Source: an uncultured Duodenibacillus sp.
GTDB taxonomy: Bacteria; Pseudomonadota; Gammaproteobacteria; Burkholderiales; Burkholderiaceae_F
Assembly (NCBI GenBank): GCA_944390715.1
Contig: CALXQS010000005.1
Coordinates: 51,635-115,634, forward strand
Direction of reading: 5' to 3'
Length of the DNA stretch: 64,000 nt
The stretch's first letter is position 1. Every line of letters starts with the position of its first letter. Positions 29,582-39,387 of the stretch are shown piece after piece. The notes under the pieces are model-generated. The model was not told where the DNA came from. It saw nothing but the letters and a program-made list of their open reading frames with translations, and did no database searches. The position numbers were made by a program, and so were the translations under genes.

Positions 29582-30607
29582 ATGGAAAAGAAAAATATTG
29601 AATGGGAAAAACTGGGCTTTGGCTATACGCCGACTGATTACCGCTGGCAGTCCAACTGGAAAGACGGCTCGTGGGATGAAGGCGGTCTGGTGACGGATCC
29701 TCAACTGCACCTGCTTGAGTCGGCCTGCGTGTTTCACTACTCGCAGAGCTGCTTTGAAGGTCTTAAGGCCTACACCACCAAGGACGGCCACATCGTCACC
29801 TTCCGCCCCGACATGAATGCTGCCCGCATGGCTGGCACTGCACGCCGCCTCGAAATGCCGGCCTACCCGGAAGACAAGTTTGTCCAGGCCGTTGTTGAAA
29901 CCGTGCGCGCCAATGCCGCCTGGGTTCCGCCCTTCGGTACGGGCTGCTCGCTCTACATCCGCCCGGTGATGATCGGCTCCGGCCCGCAGATCGGCGTTGC
30001 TCCTGCTCCGGACTTCGTTTTCCGCGTCTTCGTGATGCCCGTCGGCGCCTATTTCAAGGGTGCTGTCAAGCCGCTCAAGATCTGCGTCTCGGACTATGAC
30101 CGCGCGGCGCCTCGCGGCACGGGCCACGTCAAGGCGGGCCTGAACTATGCCATGAGCCTTTATCCGACGATGGAAGCACATCGCCGCGGCTTTGCAGAAA
30201 ACCTCTATCTCGACCCGGCCACCCGCACCTACGTCGAAGAAACCGGCGGCACAAACATCATCTTCGTCGACAAGGACAATACCGTCGTCGTGCCGCAGTC
30301 TGCCTCGATTCTGCCCTCCATCACCCGCCGCTCGCTGGTGTACGTCGCCGAGCACTACCTGGGTCTGAAGGTTGTTGAACGTCCGGTTGCGCTCGAAGAA
30401 GTCAAGGACTTCAAGGAATGCGCTCTGTGCGGCACGGCTGCCGTGCTCGCTCCTGTAGGTGAAATCCACACCCACGACGGCGTCATCAGCCTGCCCTCGG
30501 GCATGGAAAAGATGGGCGAGATTTCCGGCAAGCTGCGTGAAACCCTCACCGGCATCCAGGCCTGTGAAATTGAAGCTCCCGAAGGCTGGATCGTCAAAGT
30601 TTGCTGA
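29582..30607 (+). CDS. ilvE: branched-chain amino acid aminotransferase
   Basis: Transaminates valine, leucine and isoleucine with 2-oxoglutarate (fold type IV). The 341 residues begin KKNIEWEKLGFGYTPTDY, typical of the longer bacterial/eukaryote-like IlvE subgroup. CFEGLKAY lies near 58 and the PLP lysine is Lys184 in HVKAGLNYA. The ATG at 29582 has GGAG eight bases upstream. Confidence 0.96.
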   Translation: MEKKNIEWEKLGFGYTPTDYRWQSNWKDGSWDEGGLVTDPQLHLLESACVFHYSQSCFEGLKAYTTKDGHIVTFRPDMNAARMAGTARRLEMPAYPEDKFVQAVVETVRANAAWVPPFGTGCSLYIRPVMIGSGPQIGVAPAPDFVFRVFVMPVGAYFKGAVKPLKICVSDYDRAAPRGTGHVKAGLNYAMSLYPTMEAHRRGFAENLYLDPATRTYVEETGGTNIIFVDKDNTVVVPQSASILPSITRRSLVYVAEHYLGLKVVERPVALEEVKDFKECALCGTAAVLAPVGEIHTHDGVISLPSGMEKMGEISGKLRETLTGIQACEIEAPEGWIVKVC

Positions 30608-30627
30608 TCGAGCCTGATGCATGCTCC

Positions 30628-30704
30628 GTGCAGAGATCGTCTCGGATCTCTGCACATAAGCAAAAGCACCGCCGGCAATAGAGCCTCAAAAGCGGTGCTT
30701 TTGC
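30628..30704. terminator. tandem hairpins between ilvE and cysE
   Basis: A perfect 11-bp stem (30628-30638 with 30645-30655) is followed at once by a perfect 13-bp stem (30660-30672 with 30692-30704). The second stem carries A4 and T4 runs and is flanked by T-rich sequence, so it can terminate both convergent genes. Confidence 0.75.
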
Positions 30705-30751
30705 ATTTTGCTTGACCTGCTTGGCTTTTGCTTGGTCAAGACAAAGTTTTT

Positions 30752-31960
30752 TTACTGCTGCGGCTTATCCTGCGTTGGCGCTTCTTCTTTGCTTGCAGCC
30801 TCTGCATCGCTCGTCTCGGGCGACTTCTCGCCGGCAAGCTCATGATTTTCTGAAGCTGGCGCAGCTTCGGTCTGTGCGCTGTCAGCCGTGCTGTTGTCTG
30901 TGGGAACAGGCGCCGTTTCACTTTCGCTGTCTTTGTCTGCAGCCGGCTGCAGGAAGAGCTCGGAATCCTGCTTTGGCGCATCAGTCTGCGGCACATCAGT
31001 CTGCGGTGCCTTCGGGGCTGCTGCCGAATCCGTCTTCTCAACGGATGGAGAATTTGCCTTTGCTTCGTCGAGGGCTGCCGTCAGCTGTTCTTTTTGGGAA
31101 GATTCAAGCGGCGCCTTGACATCGACCGTTTCGAGCTTTTCCTCACTTTGAGCGCGGTGATCAACCTGCTCCTTGTGCTGCAGCGCGCGCCGCTTTCGGG
31201 TTAAAGAGCGGCGAGACGCCGTTTTGACGGCCTCAGTTGTGCTTTGCGTCTCCTGCTTCTTATTGCTTCTGCTTGGCTTGCTGCCGGCGGCATCCAAAAC
31301 AGCCTGCCGGAGTTCTTCGATGAGCCGCGCCTGTTCCTTGAGCTGCTTTTCCATGTGGCGCATGCGAATCAGATACGGATCGTCCTCTCCTTCGACATGG
31401 CCGTAGGAGCTGAACTTGGCATGCGCCTGAATCTTCTGTCTGCCGGTTTCTTTGGTTTCCCGAGCCGGCACGCCCACCACCGTGGTATTTGCCTGCACAG
31501 GCTTGACCACGACGGCATTGCTGCCGATGCGCGCATTGTCGCCGACCGTAAAGCTGCCGAGGATTTTGGCTCCGGCGCCGACAATCACGCCGCGCCCGAG
31601 CGTGGGATGGCGCTTGACGCCGCGGCCGAGTCCCACGCCGCCCAGCGTGACTCCGTGGTAAATCGTGCAGTCGTCCCCCACCTCGGCCGTCTCGCCGATC
31701 ACAACGCCCATGCCGTGATCGATGAAGACGCGTCTGCCGATGCGGGCGCCGGGATGAATTTCTATTCCGGTCAAAAAGCGCCCGACGTGACTAATCCATC
31801 GTGCAAATCCGCCCCAACCCTGAATCCAGCACCAGTGCGCGGCGCGATGAATGGCCAAAGCGTGCAGTCCGGGGTAGCTGAAGAGCACCTGCCAGGGAGA
31901 GCGTGCGGCCGGATCGCGTTCAAGAATGGTGCGCATGTCTTCCTTGATTCGTTCAAACAT
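30752..31960 (-). CDS. cysE: serine O-acetyltransferase with long disordered C-terminal tail
   Basis: Acetylates serine to O-acetylserine for cysteine synthesis. Residues 1-175 are a complete short-type SAT with a left-handed beta-helix: catalytic DHGMG at 81-85, [10 protein letters not shown] at 99-108, [19 protein letters not shown] at about 117-135. From about 180 to 402 the protein is low complexity, rich in Ser, Glu, Gln, Ala and Pro, with a predicted coiled stretch [19 protein letters not shown] first. The tail more than doubles the usual catalytic length of this subgroup. The start is the ATG at 31960. It lies 133 bp downstream of trmJ on the same strand, a common pairing. Confidence 0.92.
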   Translation of the reverse strand: MFERIKEDMRTILERDPAARSPWQVLFSYPGLHALAIHRAAHWCWIQGWGGFARWISHVGRFLTGIEIHPGARIGRRVFIDHGMGVVIGETAEVGDDCTIYHGVTLGGVGLGRGVKRHPTLGRGVIVGAGAKILGSFTVGDNARIGSNAVVVKPVQANTTVVGVPARETKETGRQKIQAHAKFSSYGHVEGEDDPYLIRMRHMEKQLKEQARLIEELRQAVLDAAGSKPSRSNKKQETQSTTEAVKTASRRSLTRKRRALQHKEQVDHRAQSEEKLETVDVKAPLESSQKEQLTAALDEAKANSPSVEKTDSAAAPKAPQTDVPQTDAPKQDSELFLQPAADKDSESETAPVPTDNSTADSAQTEAAPASENHELAGEKSPETSDAEAASKEEAPTQDKPQQ

Positions 31961-32093
31961 GACGGAAATCCTCTTTTTGTATCAGTGGTTTGGATTTGTA
32001 TTGGATTCTTTGCTGCAAGACCGGCGACATTTTTTCATCAAAAAAGTTTGCTGCCGGCACATTTTTTCATTGTAGCCAGAAAGCGGACGGAGC

Positions 32094-32933
32094 TTAGCTT
32101 TCTTCAGCAATTTCGGTTTGTTTTGATTGCGGCTTTTTTGTTCCCGCACGCAGTCGACGGGGCAAAACAATCGCCGCACAGATGCCGCGCAGCATGTCGA
32201 CTTCCGGCTGCGTGAGTCCCGCTCGCCCAAAAAGTCTGCGGCTGATTTCCATCAAGTTCTTGGGCTCCTTGGGATTGAGCGCGCCGCAAGCCGTCATTGC
32301 CTGCTGCCAGTGCTCAAAGAACCCCTCAATGGCCTTGACGCCTGCAGCCGGTTCATGTGCAAAGCGCTCCTGCCAAGCATAAAGCGAGTCGGCATGCGAA
32401 GCGCTCAGCAGCGCCAAATGCATCTCATAGGCGGCAATCTGCACAGACTGCGCCAAATTCAGACTCTGACTTTGCGGATTGGCTGGAATGGCCGCACAGA
32501 ACTGGCACCGCTCAACATCCTCATTGGTCAGCCCTGAGCGCTCGCAGCCGAATACAAAGGCGCATTTGAAGGCTTTGTTTTCCGGCGTCTCAAGCCACAT
32601 CGCCGCTCTTGCGGCGCTTTCGCGAATCGTCTCCATCGGCGGGCCGTATTCTCGACTGTAGCCGGTCATGGCAAAGGCAAGCGAGACATCTTCCAGTGCA
32701 TCGGCAAGCACCGCATATGAGCGCGAAGCCTGCAGAACATCGACCGAGCTGGTGGAAAAGGCCACAGCATCAGGGTGCGTCTTATAGTCCGCAACCTTCG
32801 GCGCCACAACCCTTAAATCGGTAAAACCCATCGTTTTCACAGCACGCGCTGCCGAGCCGATGTTGCCCGGATGACTTGGCGCAACGAGAACAAACGTCAC
32901 GCGGCTGCTCAAGGGCGATAAAGCGGTATTCAC
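32094..32933 (-). CDS. trmJ: tRNA (cytidine/uridine-2'-O)-methyltransferase TrmJ
   Basis: SPOUT methyltransferase that modifies the ribose at position 32 of tRNAs. The open frame reaches further up, but I take the GTG at 32933 (279 residues), which places VTFVLVAPSHPGNIGSAARAVKTMG at the N-terminus as in the family. FVFGCERSGLTNEDVE and SLNLAQSVQIAAYE form the knotted cofactor site. It is divergent from suhB and followed by cysE. Confidence 0.92.
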   Translation of the reverse strand: MNTALSPLSSRVTFVLVAPSHPGNIGSAARAVKTMGFTDLRVVAPKVADYKTHPDAVAFSTSSVDVLQASRSYAVLADALEDVSLAFAMTGYSREYGPPMETIRESAARAAMWLETPENKAFKCAFVFGCERSGLTNEDVERCQFCAAIPANPQSQSLNLAQSVQIAAYEMHLALLSASHADSLYAWQERFAHEPAAGVKAIEGFFEHWQQAMTACGALNPKEPKNLMEISRRLFGRAGLTQPEVDMLRGICAAIVLPRRLRAGTKKPQSKQTEIAEES

Positions 32934-33175
32934 AAAAACTTCAACCTGATCGAAAAAAGCTCGGCAAGCTCCAAGCGAGTGCCGAACAAAATTGAAAATC
33001 CGCAAATCGATTAAAATGATTGTTTATCGTTTTGCGGCTTTGTGGCATTTTAGCCTTTTTAAGTTCCGCTCCCCTTTTTTTGCTTTGCTCGTCGAGGCGC
33101 GCCGTGCTGCAGTCATGCGCCTAGCGCCGTGCTCAATGCGCAAGGCACGCTATCAACTATTTTCTGACACGCACC

Positions 33176-33967
33176 ATGGCATCAGCTCAACTTGAGGTGG
33201 CGATTCAGGCCGCCCGCCGCGCCGGCAACTACATCAACCGTGAAAGCCTCAGCCTTGACTCGATCGAAGTTCATGAAAAGGCGCCCTTTGATTTTGTAAG
33301 CCGCGTCGATACCGAAAGCCAGAACATCATCAAAGGCCTGATCGCGCAGTACTTTCCGCGCGACATGATCATTGCCGAAGAAGATCATGCCAAGTACGTC
33401 GCCGACGCTCCTGCCGCCTGGATCATCGATCCGCTTGACGGCACCACGAATTTCCTGCACGGCTTTCCGCAGTACGCCGTGAGCATTGCCTATGCCGTCA
33501 AAGGCCGCGTGATGGTCGCCGTGGTCTACGACCCGACGAAAAATGAACTCTTTACTGCCGAGCGCAGCCGCGGAGCGTTTCTCAACAACCGCCGCATGCG
33601 GGTCTCCGGCCGCACGGAATTTTCTCGCGCTTTGATCGGAACGGGCTTTCCGTTTAGACGCACCGATGACTACACGGGCTTTCTGCCGAAGCTCGAGCGC
33701 GTGGCACGCTCTGCCGCAGGCCTGCGCCGCGCAGGATCTGCGGCGCTTGATTTGGCCTACGTCGCCTGCGGGCGGCTTGATGGCTACTGGGAATCCGGCC
33801 TGAGCTGCTGGGACATTGCCGCAGGCTCGCTTCTTGTTCTGGAAGCCGGCGGTCTTGTGACCGACCTCGAAGGCGGTGAAAAGTACCTTGAAACGGGCGG
33901 CATCTGCTCGGGTTCGCCCAAGATTTTCTCGCCGCTTTTATTCAAGGTTTCCGACTCCGCGGCTTAA
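33176..33967 (+). CDS. suhB: inositol-1-monophosphatase family protein
   Basis: Dephosphorylates inositol monophosphate; SuhB also joins the NusA antitermination complex on rRNA operons in E. coli. The 263 residues show AEEDH at 67-71, IDPLDGTTNF at 84-93 and SCWDIAAGSLLVLEAGG further on, which together build the magnesium site. The start is the ATG at 33176. Confidence 0.95.
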   Translation: MASAQLEVAIQAARRAGNYINRESLSLDSIEVHEKAPFDFVSRVDTESQNIIKGLIAQYFPRDMIIAEEDHAKYVADAPAAWIIDPLDGTTNFLHGFPQYAVSIAYAVKGRVMVAVVYDPTKNELFTAERSRGAFLNNRRMRVSGRTEFSRALIGTGFPFRRTDDYTGFLPKLERVARSAAGLRRAGSAALDLAYVACGRLDGYWESGLSCWDIAAGSLLVLEAGGLVTDLEGGEKYLETGGICSGSPKIFSPLLFKVSDSAA

Positions 33968-33975
33968 ACAAAATT

Positions 33976-34013
33976 CAGACACGCGACACGACCTTTCGTG
34001 TCTGCGTCTTTTT
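33976..34013 (+). terminator. terminator after suhB
   Basis: A perfect 8-bp stem CAGACACG/CGTGTCTG (33976-33983 with 33997-34004), then CGTCTTTTTG. Confidence 0.75.
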
Positions 34014-34123
34014 GAGAAACTCTTGTTTTTTCAAAAAGCACCGGACTGATTCGCGATGCGCTCCAATCTCTGGGGCGCATCGCTCGTTTCAAAAAAGCAC
34101 ATTTTTGTTTTTTCTACCCTCCC

Positions 34124-36790
34124 ATGGTCAATCCGAAGCCTCGCAAATCTTCTGCCCAGACAGCTGCCGGCACGCCTGAGCCCTACGCCGAACACACGCC
34201 CGTCATGCGTCAATACCTGATGATGCGCGATGAAAATCCGGGCGTTTTGCTTTTGTACCGTCTGGGAGATTTTTACGAAACGTTTTTCGAGGACGCCGTC
34301 AAGCTCAACAAGCTTCTTGGACTGACGCTCACTCGCCGCGGCAAGGACAGCTCGGGCAAGCCCATTCCCATGGCCGGCGTACCGGCTTCGACGCTTGAGC
34401 AGTATCTTGCACGGCTGGTGCGCTGCGGTCAGTCGGTTGCCATCTGCGAGCAGGTTGGAGACGCCGAGCAGCCCCGCGGAATGATGCAGCGCAAGATCGT
34501 GCGCATCGTCACGCCAGGCACCATTACCGACAATGCGCTTTTAAACGAAAAAGTCGACTCGATTCTGGCAGCCTGGTCGCCGGCTCGATCAAAGCACGCC
34601 GAGGGAGCGCTGGTGCGCCTGACGCTCTCGAGCGGAGAATTCTGCGCCGTCAAAATCAAAGACGATGAGCTCGCTGGAGAACTTGCCCGCATCAAGCCCA
34701 GCGAAATTCTGATTGCAGACAAGCTGCAGGATGCGCTTCCCGAAGAAATCAGCGTTGCCGTCACTACTTTGCCCGACTGGCACTTCGACGCCCAAAAAGG
34801 CGCACAGCAGCTGCGCGAGCGCTTCGGACTTGAAGGTCTTGTGGTGCGGGGACTTGAAAGCGAGCCGGAAGTCCTTGCCGCGGCCAATGCCGTGCTGGGC
34901 TATGTAGAGCAGACTCAGCGCGAAGCGCTTCCCTACATCCGGCCTTTGGTGCTTGAAAGCGACTCAAGCTTCATTGCCCTTGACGCCGCCACGCGGCGCA
35001 ACCTTGAAATCAGCGAAACGCTCAGAGGCGACGACGGTCCCACATTAATTTCGGTGCTCGACAGCTGCAGCACCTCCATGGGCAGCAGAACCATGCGCCG
35101 CTGGCTGCACAACCCGCTCAGAAACGCCGGCGAGGCCCGCGCGCGGCATGACGTCATTGAAGAGCTCCTTGCCGATGATCAGGCCAGAACCAGGCTTTTT
35201 GACGCCGTCAACGGCCTGCCCGACATTGAGCGCATGGCCGGACGCATAGCGCTTCGAAGCATCCGTCCAAAAGAGCTTGCCGCCTTGCGTGATGCTTTGC
35301 CTCAAATTGAAGTGCTCATCGGTGCGCTTGAAGCCTTCAGGGCGCCGCTGCTCGATGAAGTGCGCGGTTTTCTTGTCCTTGATTCGGCACTGTTCGACGA
35401 CCTTTCGCGCACTCTGCTGCCTGAGCCCGCCACGCTTTTGCGCGAAGGCGAAGTCATCAGCAGCCAAGCCAGCGACGAGCTTCGGGAGCTTCGCGACATG
35501 CGCGACAACGCAGGAAGCTTTCTTCTGGAGCTGGAAGCAAAAGAAAAGGAACTCACCGGCATCAGCTCGCTGCGCGTGGAATTCAACCGCGTCTCGGGCT
35601 ACTACATTGAGGTTCCGCGCGGCCAATCCGGCAACGTGCCCGAGCGCTATCGAAGACGCCAGACGCTGAAAAACGTCGAGCGCTACATCACGCCTGAGCT
35701 CAAGGAGTTTGAAGACAAGGCGCTGTCGGCCAAGGAGCGCTGTCAGCAGCTTGAACGTTCGCTCTGGGACGCGCTTCTCGATCGGGCTGCCGTCTTCGTG
35801 CAGCCGCTCATGCAGGCGGCCTCAGCCATTGCTGCAATTGATGCGCTTTGCGCCTTTGCCCGCCATGCCGTCGGCGCACGCTGGTGCCGGCCGGTGCTCG
35901 ACGACAAGCCCGGCCTTGAAATCGAAGGCGCGCGCCACCCCGTGGTTGAACACATGCTCGAGCACTACGTGCCCAACGACTGCCGGCTGGTGCCCGGCCG
36001 CAGGCTGCTTGTGATCACCGGCCCCAACATGGGCGGCAAATCGACCTACATGCGCTCCGTGGCGCTGATTGCACTTTTGGCTTATGCCGGAGCCTACGTG
36101 CCTGCCCGCGCCGCTCGGCTGGGTCCGATCGACAAAATTCTGACCCGCATCGGCGCTTCGGACGACCTTGCCCGAGGCCGATCCACCTTCATGGTCGAAA
36201 TGACTGAAGCCGCAGCGATCCTGCATCAGGCAACGAGCAGCTCTCTGGTGCTGATGGACGAAATCGGCCGCGGCACTTCGACCTTCGACGGCCTGAGTCT
36301 GGCTGCTTCCATCGCAAAAGAACTCGTCGAAAACACCCGCAGCTGGACGCTTTTTGCCACGCACTACTTTGAGCTCACGCAGCTCTCGACCGAGTGCCCC
36401 GAAGCTGCCAACGTGCACGTCTGCGCACAAGAATCAAAAAAAGGAATCGTTTTTCTGCACGACATCAAGGAAGGCCCTGCAAGCCAATCCTACGGCATTG
36501 CCGTAGCCCATCTTGCGGGCGTTCCCGCGCGCGTCATCCGCCGCGCTCGAGCCTACCTCTCCGAGCTCGAGGCTCGCGCCTTTAGAAACGGCCCGCAGCT
36601 TGACCTCTTTGCCGGAACTGCAGAGTCCCCGGAAACTTTTGCTGAGGACGATGCCCTCGAACAACCCGATGCCCGAGACTGCTTTGTCTCGTCGGTGGCC
36701 GACGTCGATGTTGATGAACTCACGCCCAGGCAAGCGCTTGCGCTCATCTACGAGCTCAGACAAAAAGCAAAGGATCTCGAAGAAAACTAG
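34124..36790 (+). CDS. mutS: DNA mismatch repair protein MutS
   Basis: Recognises mismatches and recruits MutL. The 888 residues include the mismatch-reading Phe-X-Glu (F50-x-E52 in GDFYETF), the Walker A GPNMGGKST at about 633-641, the Walker B LVLMDEIGRGTSTFDG and the ATH switch in FATHYFE. The start is the ATG at 34124. mutL lies about 7.4 kb away on the other strand, so both mismatch repair genes are in the window. Confidence 0.98.
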   Translation: MVNPKPRKSSAQTAAGTPEPYAEHTPVMRQYLMMRDENPGVLLLYRLGDFYETFFEDAVKLNKLLGLTLTRRGKDSSGKPIPMAGVPASTLEQYLARLVRCGQSVAICEQVGDAEQPRGMMQRKIVRIVTPGTITDNALLNEKVDSILAAWSPARSKHAEGALVRLTLSSGEFCAVKIKDDELAGELARIKPSEILIADKLQDALPEEISVAVTTLPDWHFDAQKGAQQLRERFGLEGLVVRGLESEPEVLAAANAVLGYVEQTQREALPYIRPLVLESDSSFIALDAATRRNLEISETLRGDDGPTLISVLDSCSTSMGSRTMRRWLHNPLRNAGEARARHDVIEELLADDQARTRLFDAVNGLPDIERMAGRIALRSIRPKELAALRDALPQIEVLIGALEAFRAPLLDEVRGFLVLDSALFDDLSRTLLPEPATLLREGEVISSQASDELRELRDMRDNAGSFLLELEAKEKELTGISSLRVEFNRVSGYYIEVPRGQSGNVPERYRRRQTLKNVERYITPELKEFEDKALSAKERCQQLERSLWDALLDRAAVFVQPLMQAASAIAAIDALCAFARHAVGARWCRPVLDDKPGLEIEGARHPVVEHMLEHYVPNDCRLVPGRRLLVITGPNMGGKSTYMRSVALIALLAYAGAYVPARAARLGPIDKILTRIGASDDLARGRSTFMVEMTEAAAILHQATSSSLVLMDEIGRGTSTFDGLSLAASIAKELVENTRSWTLFATHYFELTQLSTECPEAANVHVCAQESKKGIVFLHDIKEGPASQSYGIAVAHLAGVPARVIRRARAYLSELEARAFRNGPQLDLFAGTAESPETFAEDDALEQPDARDCFVSSVADVDVDELTPRQALALIYELRQKAKDLEEN

Positions 36791-37014
36791 CTCAAGGCCC
36801 GCGCTGCGAAAGGTTCTTTCAAGCCTTGCTTTGTTTGATCAGGCCTTTCGCAGCCGTATCGAAACGATTAAAATGCGCGGGATACGCAAAATTTTCGTCT
36901 GCTTGCGCGGGCGGTTTTTCTTTGTACAGAAAATTAAAGAGACTGCCGACTCCCCCTGCAGGCGCACAGCTCGAAACAACACTACAACAGACAAGCAAAA
37001 GATAAGGGAACAAA

Positions 37015-37749
37015 ATGTCCGGACACTCTAAATGGGCCAATATTCAACATCGCAAAGGCCGTCAGGACGCCAAGCGCTCCAACCTGTGGACCAAGCTTGT
37101 GCGTGAAATCATCGTCGCAGCCCGCGTCGGCGGCAGCGGCGATCCCGACATGAATTCACGCCTTCGCCAGGCGATTGCCAAGGCTCGCGAAGGCAACGTG
37201 CCCAAGGACACGATCCAGAACGCCATCCTCAAGGGCACCGGTCAGCTCGAAGGCGTGAGCTACGAGGAAATCCGCTACGAAGGCTACGGCGTGGGCGGAG
37301 CAAGCCTCATCATCGACTGCACGACCGACAACCGCACCCGCACCGTAGCTGATGTGCGTCATGTGCTCTCCAAGCACGGCGGCAACCTGGGCACCGAAGG
37401 TTCCGTGTCCTTCCAGTTCCGTCACTGCGGCGAGTTTCTCTTTGCTCCCGGCACGAGTGAAGATGCCGTGATGGAAACGGCGCTTGAAGCCGGAGCCGAC
37501 GACTGCGTGACCAATGAAGACGGCTCGATTGAGGTTGTTTGCGATCCCTCGCAGTACGATGCCGTGAGCAAGGCTTTTGAAGCCGCCGGCCTCGTGCCCG
37601 TGTCTTCTGAAATCACCATGAAGCCCTTGAACGAAATTGAGCTCTCGGGTGAAGACGCCGCCAAGATGCAAAAACTCATCGACGCCCTTGAAGACCTCGA
37701 CGACGTCAGCCACGTCTACACGAGCGCCGTGTTCGACGACGAGGAATAA
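37015..37749 (+). CDS. yebC: YebC/TACO1 family protein
   Basis: The 244-residue protein opens with [20 protein letters not shown], the signature of the family, and keeps three-domain length. Members act as DNA-binding regulators in some reports and as translation factors that relieve stalling on proline-rich stretches in others; the role here is not set by sequence. The start is the ATG at 37015. Confidence 0.95.
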   Translation: MSGHSKWANIQHRKGRQDAKRSNLWTKLVREIIVAARVGGSGDPDMNSRLRQAIAKAREGNVPKDTIQNAILKGTGQLEGVSYEEIRYEGYGVGGASLIIDCTTDNRTRTVADVRHVLSKHGGNLGTEGSVSFQFRHCGEFLFAPGTSEDAVMETALEAGADDCVTNEDGSIEVVCDPSQYDAVSKAFEAAGLVPVSSEITMKPLNEIELSGEDAAKMQKLIDALEDLDDVSHVYTSAVFDDEE

Positions 37750-37786
37750 TTCTTCGGCCGTCTTGCCAAAGGCTTCTGCAAGAAAA

Positions 37787-37820
37787 CCTGCCGGCCCCAA
37801 AAAGTCGGCAGGCTTTTTTG
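37787..37820 (+). terminator. terminator after yebC
   Basis: CCTGCCG (37787-37793) pairs with CGGCAGG (37806-37812), followed by TTTTTTG. It shows that purD has its own promoter, with a TACAAT box at about 37916-37921 as the -10 candidate. Confidence 0.8.
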
Positions 37821-38002
37821 ATTTTTCTCTTTTGAGCCTGCCGTCGAGCAGTCGTCCTGCACGCGCTCTGGGCGCCTTAGACCGCAATTTCAAAAGTCGG
37901 TCCGGCGTCAGCGGCTACAATTACAAACAGCACATTTTTCTCATTACGGAGGCGGCGCCTTCTCCGCAGCTTGCATGCTGGGATTTGATGCGCCGAAATT
38001 CT

Positions 38003-39295
38003 ATGAAAGTTCTAGTTATCGGAAGCGGCGGCCGCGAACACGCCCTAGCCTGGCGCTTGTCCAAGTCCGAAAGCGTTGAAAAAGTCTTCGTTGCCCCCGG
38101 CAATGCCGGCACGGCCATGGATGCGGCGCTGACCAACGTCAACATCACCGACATTGAAGCTTTGCGCGACTTCGCGCGCGACAATGACATTGCGCTGACC
38201 GTCGTCGGCCCCGAAGCTCCTCTTGCCAAGGGCGTCGTCAACGTTTTTCGCGCCAGCGGCCTGACCATCTTCGGCCCGACCCGCGAAGCCGCTCAGCTTG
38301 AAAGCTCCAAGGACTTCGCCAAGGCCTTCATGAAGCGCAAGGGCGTGCCCACTGCCGACTACGAAACCTTCAGCGACATCGAAGCAGCGCACGCCTATGT
38401 GCGCGCCAAGGGCGCCCCGATCGTCGTCAAGGCCGACGGCCTGGCTGCCGGCAAGGGCGTGGTGGTTGCCATGACCGAAGAAGAGGCGCACGCCGCCATC
38501 GACGACATGCTCGGCGACCACAAGTTCGGCGCAGCCGGTGCGCGCGTCGTGATCGAAGAGTACCTTGAAGGCGAAGAAGCAAGCTTCATCGTCATTGTCG
38601 ACGGCAAGCATATTCTGCCGCTGGCCACCTCTCAGGACCATAAGCGCCTTCTGGATGCCGACAAAGGCCCCAACACGGGCGGCATGGGCGCCTATTCGCC
38701 CGCACCGGTCGTCACCCCTGAAGTGCATGAAAAAGTCATGCGCGAGATCATCGAGCCGACTGTAGCCGGCATGGCTGCCGACGGAATCGTCTACACGGGC
38801 TTTCTTTATGCAGGCCTGATGATCGGCAAAGACAAAGAGGGCCGCACCACGGTCAAGACGCTCGAATTCAACTGCCGCATGGGAGATCCCGAAACGCAGC
38901 CCATCATGAGCCGCGTCAAGGGCGATCTGGCGCGCGTGCTTCTTGCCGCTGCCCGCGGAGAGCTCGAAGGCGTCGATCTTCAGTGGGACAGCCGCTCGGC
39001 TCTGGGCGTGGTGGTTGCCGCACGCGGCTATCCACAAGCTCCCGAAAAAGGAGCAGTCATCGACAAGCTGCCTGCCAACGACGACGAGCACATTGTCTTT
39101 CACGCCGGCACCAAGATCAACGACAAGGGCGAGTGCGTCGTCTCCGGCGGCCGCGTGCTTTGCGTCGTGGGTCTCGGCGAAAACATCACGCAGGCGCAGA
39201 AAAAGGCTTACGAAGCCGCCGATCAGGTACACTTTGAAGGCGCACAAATGCGCCGCGACATCGGCTATCGCGCCATTGCCCGGGAATCGAAGTAA
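38003..39295 (+). CDS. purD: phosphoribosylamine-glycine ligase
   Basis: Makes GAR from phosphoribosylamine and glycine, early in purine synthesis. I start at the ATG at 38003 (430 residues) with the KVLVIGSGGREHALAW N-terminus; the open frame upstream crosses the yebC terminator and is spurious. The ATP-grasp core has VVKADGLAAGKGVVVA near 142-157 and GGMGAYSPAPV near 226. purM is the only other purine ring-synthesis gene in the window, 22 kb away. Confidence 0.97.
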   Translation: MKVLVIGSGGREHALAWRLSKSESVEKVFVAPGNAGTAMDAALTNVNITDIEALRDFARDNDIALTVVGPEAPLAKGVVNVFRASGLTIFGPTREAAQLESSKDFAKAFMKRKGVPTADYETFSDIEAAHAYVRAKGAPIVVKADGLAAGKGVVVAMTEEEAHAAIDDMLGDHKFGAAGARVVIEEYLEGEEASFIVIVDGKHILPLATSQDHKRLLDADKGPNTGGMGAYSPAPVVTPEVHEKVMREIIEPTVAGMAADGIVYTGFLYAGLMIGKDKEGRTTVKTLEFNCRMGDPETQPIMSRVKGDLARVLLAAARGELEGVDLQWDSRSALGVVVAARGYPQAPEKGAVIDKLPANDDEHIVFHAGTKINDKGECVVSGGRVLCVVGLGENITQAQKKAYEAADQVHFEGAQMRRDIGYRAIARESK

Positions 39296-39327
39296 TCTGA
39301 GCAGACGCTTTTAGCCGACCGGCACGC

Positions 39328-39359
39328 AGGCGGGAGCGCTTCATGACTCCCGCCTTTTT
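39328..39359 (+). terminator. terminator after purD
   Basis: A perfect 9-bp stem AGGCGGGAG/CTCCCGCCT (39328-39336 with 39347-39355), then a T run. It overlaps the first in-frame ATG of the next gene and so argues for a later start there. Confidence 0.85.
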
Positions 39360-39387
39360 GTTTTGCTGCTTTTCAGAGGTGCTATTT

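Noticed and set aside
29346..29693. Possible leader peptide or upstream extension of ilvE
   Set aside because: No run of branched-chain codons, no ribosome site and no terminator/antiterminator pair directly before ilvE.
33117..33128. GCGCCTAGCGC-like palindrome seen also at about 41696 and partly at 8268
   Set aside because: Only two or three copies, one being the rlmH stop region; too few to call a repeat family.
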